Of a DNA stretch of 49,025 bases, positions 33,167 to 40,528 are shown piece after piece (position 1 is the first letter of the stretch; each line of letters starts with the position of its first letter). The notes under the pieces were generated by a model. It was not told the DNA's origin, did not search any database, and saw only the letters and a list, made by a program, of their open reading frames with translations. Origin of the DNA: an uncultured Thermoleophilia bacterium (GTDB lineage Bacteria; Actinomycetota; Thermoleophilia; UBA2241); NCBI GenBank assembly GCA_903927755.1, contig CAIYOD010000128.1, forward strand, positions 1-49,025. The letters run 5' to 3'. The translations under genes and the position numbers were made by a program.

Positions 33167-34336
33167 TCAGGCAGTGGCGACGCTGTCGCCGAGAAGGCCG
33201 GCGACAAGGCCGGCGACCTCCACTCCCCGGCCCTCGAGGCCGGCGCCCATGCGCCACAGGTCGAGGAGCAGGCGGGCGGGGTCGGCCGCCAGGGCCTGCA
33301 GGTGGAGGCCCGGCTCGCGCAGCGAGCCGTCCTGCCACTGCAGCAGGCAGGCGGCCGCGGCGGCGGCCGTGAGCCAGTAGCCGTCCGGATGGGTGATCCT
33401 CAGGCCGGCCCGCAGAGCCTCGCCGGCCCGGCCCTCGCCCTCCGCCTCCACCTGGAACACGGTGCCGTACGGCGGCCGACTGAAGCGGCGCAACGACCAG
33501 GCCAGCAGCCGCGAGTACGGCTTGCCGAGCGTGCCCGGCGAGGCCTTCATGACCACCATGCCGAGCGGCAGCACGGTGGTGTCCACGACCGGGTTGAAGC
33601 CGGAGACGTAGAACCCGCAGTCGCTCAGCGAAGGCAGCTGCCCGGGCAGCAACTCGAGCTCCTTCATGTACATGAGCGTGCAGCGCTCCCCGCCCCACGG
33701 GGGGCCGAAGTCGAACGAGCGCTGCGCGTCGCGCCAGGCGAGCCTGGTCCAGACCCCGTCGCGCAGCGCCTCGACGCGGAAGTCGCGGAACTCATTGGCG
33801 AACTCGTGGATGGTCGAGGGCTGGAAGTCGTAGGCGCCCCAGTCGACCTTGAGGAGGCCGCCGACGGAGGCGTGCTCCAGCCGGCCGAAGGCCGGCGCCA
33901 GCGCGCGGATCAGCACGGCCGAGAGCCCCGGGTGGATGCCGCCGTCGGTGATGAAGCAGCGGCCGTCCGCCTCCATCCGCGGCCGCAGATCCTCCAGCGC
34001 CGCGAACTTGGCGTCGCCGCTGAGCAGCAGGTCGAAGTAGTCGGCGCCGGCGTCGAGCGCCGCCTGCGCGACCGTGCCGGCGTGCTCGAGGACGCTCGCC
34101 GCGACGGCGACCAGGCCGACGCCGTCGAGGGCGCGAGCCAGCGACGCCGCGTCCGCGGCGTCGGCCGCTCGCGCCGTCACCCTGCTCGGGAACCGGAGCC
34201 CGAGCTCCCGGGCCGCCTGCTCCGCCTTCTCCAGACTGCGTCCGGCCACGACCACGTCGCCGTCGCCGTACTCCAGCAGCAGCTCGCTCAGCGTCTTGCC
34301 CGTCGTGCCGTACCCGCCCAGGACCAGGATCGTCAT
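33167..34336 (-). CDS. Saccharopine dehydrogenase-like NAD(P)-binding protein
   Basis: A 389-residue protein with an N-terminal Rossmann loop (TILVLGGYGTTGK) and the saccharopine dehydrogenase-like layout: VVVAGRSLEKAEQAARELG, then a domain with ITDGGIHPGLSAVLIRA. Similar proteins occur as trans-acting enoyl reductases or unassigned oxidoreductases. The ATG overlaps the stop of the upstream cNMP/CBS gene (ATGA), so the pair are coupled. Substrate unknown. Confidence 0.8.
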   Translation of the reverse strand: MTILVLGGYGTTGKTLSELLLEYGDGDVVVAGRSLEKAEQAARELGLRFPSRVTARAADAADAASLARALDGVGLVAVAASVLEHAGTVAQAALDAGADYFDLLLSGDAKFAALEDLRPRMEADGRCFITDGGIHPGLSAVLIRALAPAFGRLEHASVGGLLKVDWGAYDFQPSTIHEFANEFRDFRVEALRDGVWTRLAWRDAQRSFDFGPPWGGERCTLMYMKELELLPGQLPSLSDCGFYVSGFNPVVDTTVLPLGMVVMKASPGTLGKPYSRLLAWSLRRFSRPPYGTVFQVEAEGEGRAGEALRAGLRITHPDGYWLTAAAAAACLLQWQDGSLREPGLHLQALAADPARLLLDLWRMGAGLEGRGVEVAGLVAGLLGDSVATA

Positions 34337-36171
34337 CGCGGCGCCTCCACCGGCTTGAAGTGCTTCTGCGCCGCGACGATCTCGCGCAGCGCCTCCTGCA
34401 GGCTCGCCCGCGTGAGCGGCGGCAGTGTCCACGTCTCGATGATGTTGTCCACGGGGCGTCCGTTGCGCAGGCGGTTGGCGTGGTGCCGCAACTGCAGGTG
34501 CTGCATGCTGATGAACGCCTCCCGCAGCGCGCGCTCCGGGATGATGCCCTCTCCGCCGACCTCGACGACGGCGGCGAGCCGCTCGAGCGTGGAGGCGGAC
34601 GTGATGGACGAGGCGAAGGCGTAGTAGCGGGCGTAGTTCTGGATGGGCACCAGCCCGTTCTTCTTGATGTCGATGCTGCCCTCGAGCTTGCCGCGGAACC
34701 CGAGCGGCGGCCGCACCCGGGTGCCCAGCTGGATCAGGCCCTCCAGGAAGCGCTTGTGCTCGGGGGCCTCGCGCATCACGTCGGTGAGCGCCTTGTCCAC
34801 GTAGAGCTCACCGGCGATCTGCCGGTAGTCGAAGGAGACGCTGGCGCGCGCCATGCGGTCGAGGTCCTTGCCCTCGAGGCAGTCCTCGAACGTCGTCCGC
34901 CACTGGGACAGCGGCATGCGCCAGGCGCGGTTGCTGGCGAGCACGCCGTGGGGATCGGCCGGCAGGCCGCAGCGCGCGATGCCGGTGTTGACGTCGCGCG
35001 CGAGCACGCGGAAGTAGTCGGCCACGGCCGGGTCGTCGGTGTCGTCGAAGGCGAGTCCGTTGTCCTGGTCAGAAGCAAGGGTGAGCTCCGAGCGGGCGGC
35101 GCTGCCGAACGCCAGCCAGGCGAACGGCACCGGAGGCTCACCGAGCCGGTCGATGGTGAGCTCCAGCAGACGGGTCGTCAGCGCGTCGTGCAGTACCGTG
35201 AGGACGCGCGTGACCGACGGCGCGTCGAGGTGGGCCCTCATCAGGTCGAGGAAGAGCTTGGGGATGTCGGCCGTGGCGGCGATCAGCTCTTCGTCGTTGC
35301 GCGACGCCATGATCTCGCGGCGCAGTGCGAACGGGCTGCGCGCCTCGAGCGACATCAGGTTGCTGGCGGAGAGGACACCGACCACTTCGCCGTCGTCGTC
35401 GAGCACCGGCAGGTGGTTCACGCCCGTGGTCATCATCGCGATGCTCGCCTCGGGCGCGAGCACGCCGGCGCCGATGGTGTGCACCGGCGAGGACATGACG
35501 TCGGTGACCGGGGCATGACGGGAGGTGTGACCGACGACGACCTTGTTGCGCAGGTCGACGTCGGTGACGATGCCCTGGATGCCCTTGCCCCCAGGGCCGC
35601 GCACGAGGATCGCCGAGCGCTTCTCGGCGATCAGGATCTGCGCGGCCTCCTGCGCCGTCGTCTCCGGGTCGCAGAACAGCGGCTTGCTGCGCGTGACCGA
35701 CGTGACGGGGAGCGTGCGCACGTCGGGCAGCGCGCGCATCGTGCCGGCCGCCTGCATCAGGCGCTCGCGCAAGTTGGCGGCCATCCACTGCAGGCCGGAC
35801 GGACGCCCGATCAGCGCGATCGCCTCGTCCCGCGGGATGCAGTAGAGCAGGGAGTCCTCGCGCGCGCGCACGGTGAACTCGGGCGCCAGACCGGTGAGCA
35901 GGGTCGGGTGGCCGATGATCTCACCCGCGGTGACGACGGCCACGTACGCGTCCTTGTGCATGAGCTCGAAGGTGCCCAGGCGGACCACGTAGAGCTCCTC
36001 GCCGGGCGGACCGCCCTCGACCAGGATCGCCTCCCCCTCGGCCACGGCGCGCTCGCGCAGGGCGCTCGCGATACGCTCAAGGTCGTCCTCCGGCAGATCC
36101 TTGAACGGCGGCACGCGACGGAAGAACCGGATCCTGTCCGCGACGCGCGCGGGATCGGCGACGTACTGCAC
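34333..36171 (-). CDS. cNMP-binding / CBS / DUF294 nucleotidyltransferase protein
   Basis: A 612-residue soluble signalling protein. Domains are a cyclic-nucleotide-binding domain (about 15-125), a CBS pair (about 155-285), a nucleotidyltransferase-like DUF294 domain with GSAARSELTLASDQDNGLAF (about 355) and a C-terminal DUF294 helical domain. The arrangement is like GlnD-related putative nucleotidyltransferases. It would couple binding of a cyclic nucleotide and an adenosyl ligand to transfer on an unknown target. GTG start with AGGAGG 5 nt upstream, overlapping the preceding stop region. Confidence 0.9.
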   Translation of the reverse strand: MQYVADPARVADRIRFFRRVPPFKDLPEDDLERIASALRERAVAEGEAILVEGGPPGEELYVVRLGTFELMHKDAYVAVVTAGEIIGHPTLLTGLAPEFTVRAREDSLLYCIPRDEAIALIGRPSGLQWMAANLRERLMQAAGTMRALPDVRTLPVTSVTRSKPLFCDPETTAQEAAQILIAEKRSAILVRGPGGKGIQGIVTDVDLRNKVVVGHTSRHAPVTDVMSSPVHTIGAGVLAPEASIAMMTTGVNHLPVLDDDGEVVGVLSASNLMSLEARSPFALRREIMASRNDEELIAATADIPKLFLDLMRAHLDAPSVTRVLTVLHDALTTRLLELTIDRLGEPPVPFAWLAFGSAARSELTLASDQDNGLAFDDTDDPAVADYFRVLARDVNTGIARCGLPADPHGVLASNRAWRMPLSQWRTTFEDCLEGKDLDRMARASVSFDYRQIAGELYVDKALTDVMREAPEHKRFLEGLIQLGTRVRPPLGFRGKLEGSIDIKKNGLVPIQNYARYYAFASSITSASTLERLAAVVEVGGEGIIPERALREAFISMQHLQLRHHANRLRNGRPVDNIIETWTLPPLTRASLQEALREIVAAQKHFKPVEAPR

Positions 36172-36180
36172 CTGTGCCTC

Positions 36181-36957
36181 CTACCTGGCCGCCCGCCGGA
36201 CGAGACCGCGCTCCTCGAGGTGGCGCAGGCTCTCCATCACGTCGGCTTCGTTCTTGTGCTCCAGGACCACGGTGGCGCCGTGCTCGCGAGCCAGTTCGAG
36301 GACGGGCGCGGCGTCGATGACGCCGCGCCCGAGCGGCAGGTGCTGGTCGCCGCCCACGTGCCCCTCGTTGTCGTGCAGGTGGACGTGCTTGAGCTCGTGG
36401 TGGTCGTCCTGCAGCCACGCCGCGAGCGTGCCCGTCACGGCGGCGTGGCCCACGTCGAGCGAGAGGCCGAGCCCCTTGAGGTCCAGGTCGCCGGGGGCTT
36501 TGAAGTGCGTGTGGCGCACGAAGGGCAGGTTCTCCACCGCGATCGTGACCCCGGACTCCTCCTGGAGTGCGGCCAGCTCGTCGAAGGACTGCTCCAGCGC
36601 ACGCTGCACCCGCTTGTCCCAGCCCCTCCAGCGGCGCTGCAGGTCCGGGTGGACGACGTAGACGCGGGCGCCGAGCTCGGCGGCGGCGGCGATGTGGCGC
36701 CGGTGCTCGTCCAGCGCCTTGCGGTGCTCGCGTCCCGAGCGGCTGCCGTACTCGAAGTGCAGGAACGGCCCGTGCACGCTGAACGGCAGGCCCGAGAGCT
36801 CGACGACCCGCGCGTTGGCCGGATCCAGCAGGCTGTGCAGGCCACCGTCGAGGATCTCGGCGGCCGGGGCGATCTCTGCGATGCGCAGCAGCGCCGCCCC
36901 GAGCGAGAAGTTGGCGTAGGCCCCGGTGGAGATCCCGATGTCCTCGTAGATGGGCAC
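36181..36957 (-). CDS. Sugar phosphate isomerase/epimerase-like TIM barrel
   Basis: A 258-residue AP-endonuclease-2/xylose-isomerase-like barrel. Metal-site residues are visible in VHGPF, VVHPDLQ, VENLPF (Glu), SLDVGHA (Asp-His), HVHLHDNEG and LEHKNEAD (Glu). The substrate is unknown. The start is GTG, 7 nt after GATACT (36970-36965), which suggests a leaderless mRNA. It leads a three-gene unit with the cNMP/CBS and saccharopine dehydrogenase-like genes. Confidence 0.82.
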   Translation of the reverse strand: MPIYEDIGISTGAYANFSLGAALLRIAEIAPAAEILDGGLHSLLDPANARVVELSGLPFSVHGPFLHFEYGSRSGREHRKALDEHRRHIAAAAELGARVYVVHPDLQRRWRGWDKRVQRALEQSFDELAALQEESGVTIAVENLPFVRHTHFKAPGDLDLKGLGLSLDVGHAAVTGTLAAWLQDDHHELKHVHLHDNEGHVGGDQHLPLGRGVIDAAPVLELAREHGATVVLEHKNEADVMESLRHLEERGLVRRAAR

Positions 36958-36973
36958 GGGGAGAAGTATCCCA

Positions 36974-37002
36974 CGCCGCCGGCCATCGCCGTTACGGCGG
37001 CG
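36974..37002 (-). terminator. GC hairpin after the GGDEF gene
   Basis: A perfect 8-bp CGCCGCCG/CGGCGGCG stem with a 13-nt loop begins 4 nt past the GGDEF stop and ends just before the -10 of the next gene. It probably separates the two transcripts; no U-tract. Confidence 0.45.
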
Positions 37003-37005
37003 GCG

Positions 37006-37923
37006 TCACTCGGGGATCAGGACGGCCTCGAGGACGACCTTGCGGCCGGCGACGACGCTGTCCCGGCCGGCCCCCTGGGCCTCGCCGAGCGCCTCTCTCG
37101 CCTTGGCGATGAGCTCACCGGCCGACTCCTCCCTGCCGGACACCCCGCCCACGCTGACCGTGACGTCGACCTTCTCGCCGGCGGACTCGAAGGGCGCGGC
37201 GGCGGCGGCACGACGCAGCCGGTCGAGCACGTCGGCGACGTCGTCCTCGGTGGTCCGGGAGACGATGACGAGGAACTCCTCGCCCTCCAGACGGCCGAGA
37301 GCGTCGTAGGGGCGCAGGAGAGGCCGGATTCGCGCCATGAGGTCGCGGAGCACGTCGTCGCCGGCGGCGCGCCCGTGGCTCTCGTTGAGGCGACCGAGGC
37401 CGTCGACGTCGACGAGGCCGATGCTGAGGTCGGCGCGCTCGCGCCGCGCCCGGGCGAGCTCGGCGTCGAGTCGTTGCACGGCCGCCTCGCGCCCCAGGAC
37501 TCCCTCCAGAGCCGCGCAGGGACCCCCGCAGACCTCGCCGTGACCCCACGGCAACTCGACGACGCGCCGTGCCATCTCCACGCGCGCCTTGAGCTCCCCG
37601 GTGGTGACCGGAGTGCGGACGCAGTCGTGCGCTCCGGCGGTGAGGCCGCGCTCGACCTCGCCGTGGTGCGCGGATCCGGCCAGCAGCAGGATGTAGGGGG
37701 GATCGACCACGTGGAAGTCGCGCACCAGACGGCAGAGCTCCGGGCCCTCTATGCGCGGCAGGTCCCAGTCCACGACCGCGACCCGCGGCGGCTCCGCCGA
37801 GAGCAGCGCCTCCAGGGCCTCCGGTCCGTCCGCCGCCTCGCGCAGTTGGAGTCCCAACTCCTCGAGCGAGCCGGCGACGCTCCTGCGCGACGCCTCCGTA
37901 CCGTGTGCGATGAGCACGTCCAT
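37006..37923 (-). CDS. Receiver-GGDEF protein with variant motifs
   Basis: A 305-residue protein: receiver-like domain (1-120) and GGDEF domain (about 150-300). The GGDEF motif reads EGEEF (213-217) in GRLEGEEFLVI; the DVDGLGRLN metal and substrate segment is present. The receiver keeps Asp52 (VVDWDLP) but lacks the acidic pair (VLIAHGTEA) and has RTP for the Lys-Pro. It may make c-di-GMP or may be a binding relic. ATG with GGAGG 7 nt upstream. Confidence 0.87.
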   Translation of the reverse strand: MDVLIAHGTEASRRSVAGSLEELGLQLREAADGPEALEALLSAEPPRVAVVDWDLPRIEGPELCRLVRDFHVVDPPYILLLAGSAHHGEVERGLTAGAHDCVRTPVTTGELKARVEMARRVVELPWGHGEVCGGPCAALEGVLGREAAVQRLDAELARARRERADLSIGLVDVDGLGRLNESHGRAAGDDVLRDLMARIRPLLRPYDALGRLEGEEFLVIVSRTTEDDVADVLDRLRRAAAAAPFESAGEKVDVTVSVGGVSGREESAGELIAKAREALGEAQGAGRDSVVAGRKVVLEAVLIPE

Positions 37924-38110
37924 TGTCGATCCTCCCCGCTCCCCTTCCGTGTGGGACGCAGTGCCTCCACCAAGGAGGGTCGGCCGCGGCATTCCCGCAG
38001 CGCATGGGGACGGAGTCCCGGAAGGCGTGTCCGCGATGATCCTCAGGCTGGCCCGAGCGGCCCCAGGATGCCGGGAGGAAGCTCTGGGCGTTGCCGGGCG
38101 AGACAGCACC

Positions 38111-38139
38111 GGGGCGGCGGCCCTGCGGACCGCCGCCCC
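38111..38139 (-). terminator. 10-bp GC hairpin after the 38165 gene
   Basis: A perfect 10-bp stem GGGGCGGCGG/CCGCCGCCCC with a 9-nt loop lies 26 nt past the stop of the small membrane protein. The remaining gap to the GGDEF start shows no gene. Confidence 0.5.
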
Positions 38140-38164
38140 CGGAGCGAGCGCCGTCGCGCGAGGG

Positions 38165-38530
38165 TCAGCGCTGCTTGTCGAACTGCTCGTAGGTGGTGGA
38201 TCCGTACGGCGTGGTGCCGACCGGATCCAGCGTCGCGCCGTCGACCTGGTGCAGGCGGCCGTACTCGAACGCCTGCAGCTCGGCTCCACTCAGTCCGGTG
38301 CGCAGGTACGAGTGGCGGAACACCTGGCTCTCCGGCACGGGGGGCGCGCCCGGTGCGACGAGAGGCGCGATGACTGCCTCACTGCCGATGCTGGTGATCG
38401 TGGCCTCCTGCGGCTGGCTGACGGCATAGACCACCACGGCCGCGAGGGCGATGGCGACGACGACCGCCAGCACCGGCAGCAGCGACACATGGTGATGGAC
38501 GTGCGGCCTGTGGGCGATGGTGTGGCTCAT
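38165..38530 (-). CDS. Small single-helix membrane protein, unknown
   Basis: A 121-residue protein. A His-rich N-terminus (MSHTIAHRPHVHHHV) precedes one hydrophobic helix (LLPVLAVVVAIALAAVVVYAV), and ~75 polar residues follow with no known domain. It is probably anchored with the C-terminus outside. ATG 38530 follows GGGAG. It is divergent to the HEFGH membrane protein at 38697. No family recognised. Confidence 0.65.
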   Translation of the reverse strand: MSHTIAHRPHVHHHVSLLPVLAVVVAIALAAVVVYAVSQPQEATITSIGSEAVIAPLVAPGAPPVPESQVFRHSYLRTGLSGAELQAFEYGRLHQVDGATLDPVGTTPYGSTTYEQFDKQR

Positions 38531-38602
38531 GGCTTGCTCCCTTCCGACGAACACTGGCTCCCCGACCACTTCTTCAGTGTGAGACCCGGACGCCGGTGGC
38601 TC

Positions 38603-38621
38603 TTCACCCCTTCCGGGTGAA
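38603..38621. promoter_or_regulatory. Inverted repeat in a divergent intergenic region
   Basis: A perfect 7-bp inverted repeat TTCACCC/GGGTGAA with a 5-nt spacer lies midway between the two divergent membrane-protein genes. It is a candidate shared operator; no promoter was clearly resolved. Confidence 0.45.
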
Positions 38622-38696
38622 CTGCGACTCCGTTGGGCCGGAGACGCCCGTTCATGGCGGAGGCGGTGGCTGCCGATGCACCCGCTGGAGGGTGAG

Positions 38697-39374
38697 ATGA
38701 CGCGTGCGGCACCACAGACGAAGCAGGACGTCCCCCCCGCCCCGCTACCGCTGGACCGCAGCGCGGAACGTCCGGCGGACGCGGAGCGCACGCCGGCGAC
38801 GTCCGCTCGCGGCGGTCTCTGGATCAGTCTGCTCGCCGGCCGCCCAGAGCCCAAGCCGGCGAGCACCTCCTGGCGCAGGACCTGGCCGTGGGTCGTCGCG
38901 GCCGGCGTCACGGTGCTCCTCGCCTGGCTGACGTACTCGCGCGGCGGCTGGATCCCGATCCTCTCCGCGTTCGACCTCGGCGTGCACGAGTTCGGCCACC
39001 TGCTCACGTTCTGGGCGCCGGCGCTGCTGTGCTCGCTCGCCGGCTCGTTTCTCCAGGTGGTCGCGCCGTTGCTGCTGGGCGCCTACTTCTGGTGGCGGCG
39101 CGACTCTCTGGCCGCGATCCTCATGATCGCCTGGTCGGCCGAGAACCTGCACAACGTCTCCGTCTACATCGCAGACGCGCAGGTGATGGTCCTGCCGCTG
39201 TTCGGGGACGACGGCTCGGGTGCAGGCCACGACTGGCACAACATCCTGCTGGCGCTGAACGCCCTGGAGGCGACGGACCAGCTGGCCCTCGTGACCAGGA
39301 CGCTCTCGGTGATCCTCTTCGTCGTGGCGCTCGGGCTGGCCGTCCTGAGCTTCTCCCGCGCGCGCCGCACCTGA
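38697..39374 (+). CDS. Membrane protein with HExxH metalloprotease-like motif
   Basis: A 225-residue protein. A ~60-residue proline/alanine-rich start precedes five or six membrane helices. HEFGH (97-101) lies at the start of the second helix, as in membrane-embedded zinc proteases of the M50 type. A later AENLHNVSVYIADA and GHDWHN could give further ligands. The usual M50 DG motif is not evident, so protease activity is a guess. ATG 38697 has GGAGG 5 nt upstream. Confidence 0.72.
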   Translation: MTRAAPQTKQDVPPAPLPLDRSAERPADAERTPATSARGGLWISLLAGRPEPKPASTSWRRTWPWVVAAGVTVLLAWLTYSRGGWIPILSAFDLGVHEFGHLLTFWAPALLCSLAGSFLQVVAPLLLGAYFWWRRDSLAAILMIAWSAENLHNVSVYIADAQVMVLPLFGDDGSGAGHDWHNILLALNALEATDQLALVTRTLSVILFVVALGLAVLSFSRARRT

Positions 39375-39433
39375 TCCGCGCCCGACCCTACCGACCGCCC
39401 AGTCCGCTCTCCCGCTTCGCGCACCCCGTCTCG

Positions 39434-39439
39434 TATACT
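39434..39439 (+). promoter_or_regulatory. -10 box upstream of the DUF389 gene
   Basis: TATACT, a 5/6 match, sits 34 nt before the DUF389 start. No convincing -35 is seen, so this may be a weak or activator-dependent promoter. Confidence 0.4.
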
Positions 39440-39473
39440 CGCGCCGTCACGAGGACGAGAAGACGGAGGTCGT

Positions 39474-40466
39474 GTGGGCTGGTTCGAGAGGACGATCACT
39501 CCCGGCAGGGAGTACCACAAGCCACTGACCGAGATAGAGGACGACGTCTTCCTCGACATCGGCGCCACGCGAGGCAAGACGACCAAGTTCTGGATGCAGC
39601 TGGTGCTGGCGAGCATCATCGCCGCCGGCGGGGTGATCGGGGACGCGACGCCGGCGGTGATCGGCGCGATGATCATCGCGCCGCTGGGCACGCCGATCTA
39701 CGGCCTGGCGCTCGCGGCCGTCACCGGCGACCGGCGCGCGCTGCGCAGCTCGCTGACACTCCTCGTCAGCGGCGTCGCCGTCAACATCCTCATCGGCGTG
39801 ATCATCGGGCTCATCACAGTGAACCGCATGCCGATCGACGTGAACCCGCAGATCGTGGGGCGAACGGCTCCTGCCGTCCTCGACCTCACCGTGGCGATCG
39901 CGGTCGGCATTGCCGGCTCGTTCGCGCTCGCTCGCCGGGACGTGGCCGACATCCTGGCCGGCGTGGCCATCGCCATCTCGCTGGTACCCGTGCTCGCGGT
40001 CGTCGGGATCACCCTGGGCTCCGGACACTTCAGCCTCGCCCTCGGGGCCTTCGTCCTGTTTCTCACCAACGCGGCCGCGATCCTCATCGCCGGGGCCATC
40101 GTCTTCAAGACCGCGGGCTACGCCCGCGAGGCGGAGAACCTCGACGAGCGCGCGGGGCGTCGCGCCCGCCTGGCGATCGTCATCCTGGTCGTCCTGCTGC
40201 TCATCCCGCTGGGTGCGTCCTCGGCGTCGATCCTGCAGTACGAGCTCTGGAAGGAAGACGCCCAGGCCGCCGCCGAGAAATGGCTGGAGGGGAGCACGTG
40301 GGTGTTCGACACGGCCGAGCAGTCCGGCAACGAGCTGGTGCTCACGGTGAGAGGGCCCGATTCGCCGCCGCCGATCGGCGATCTCAAGGCGGCGATCCGC
40401 GAGAAGATCCCGGACTGGGTGCCCGTGACCCTGATCGAAGACACGGGCCAGGAGCAGGAGCTCTAG
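39474..40466 (+). CDS. DUF389 family membrane protein
   Basis: A 330-residue protein. The DUF389 core is clear: FWMQLVLASIIAAGGVIGDATPAVIGAMIIAPLGTPI at the first helices, then several more helices and a ~95-residue soluble C-terminal tail. Function in the family is unknown; some members were called hydrophobic or TIGR00341 proteins. GTG start with GGAGGT 3 nt upstream. It converges on the HD-GYP gene with a 62-nt gap. Confidence 0.88.
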   Translation: MGWFERTITPGREYHKPLTEIEDDVFLDIGATRGKTTKFWMQLVLASIIAAGGVIGDATPAVIGAMIIAPLGTPIYGLALAAVTGDRRALRSSLTLLVSGVAVNILIGVIIGLITVNRMPIDVNPQIVGRTAPAVLDLTVAIAVGIAGSFALARRDVADILAGVAIAISLVPVLAVVGITLGSGHFSLALGAFVLFLTNAAAILIAGAIVFKTAGYAREAENLDERAGRRARLAIVILVVLLLIPLGASSASILQYELWKEDAQAAAEKWLEGSTWVFDTAEQSGNELVLTVRGPDSPPPIGDLKAAIREKIPDWVPVTLIEDTGQEQEL

Positions 40467-40528
40467 CGCCGTGCGGACGGGCGCGCCCGCTGCGGTGCGC
40501 CCCGTCCAGCCTGCCGATCCCCTCACGC

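Noticed and set aside
34360-38373. 1337-codon plus-strand open frame
   Set aside because: It lies antisense to four well-supported genes and its protein is Arg/Ala/Gly/His-rich without domains, as expected from high G+C codon use.
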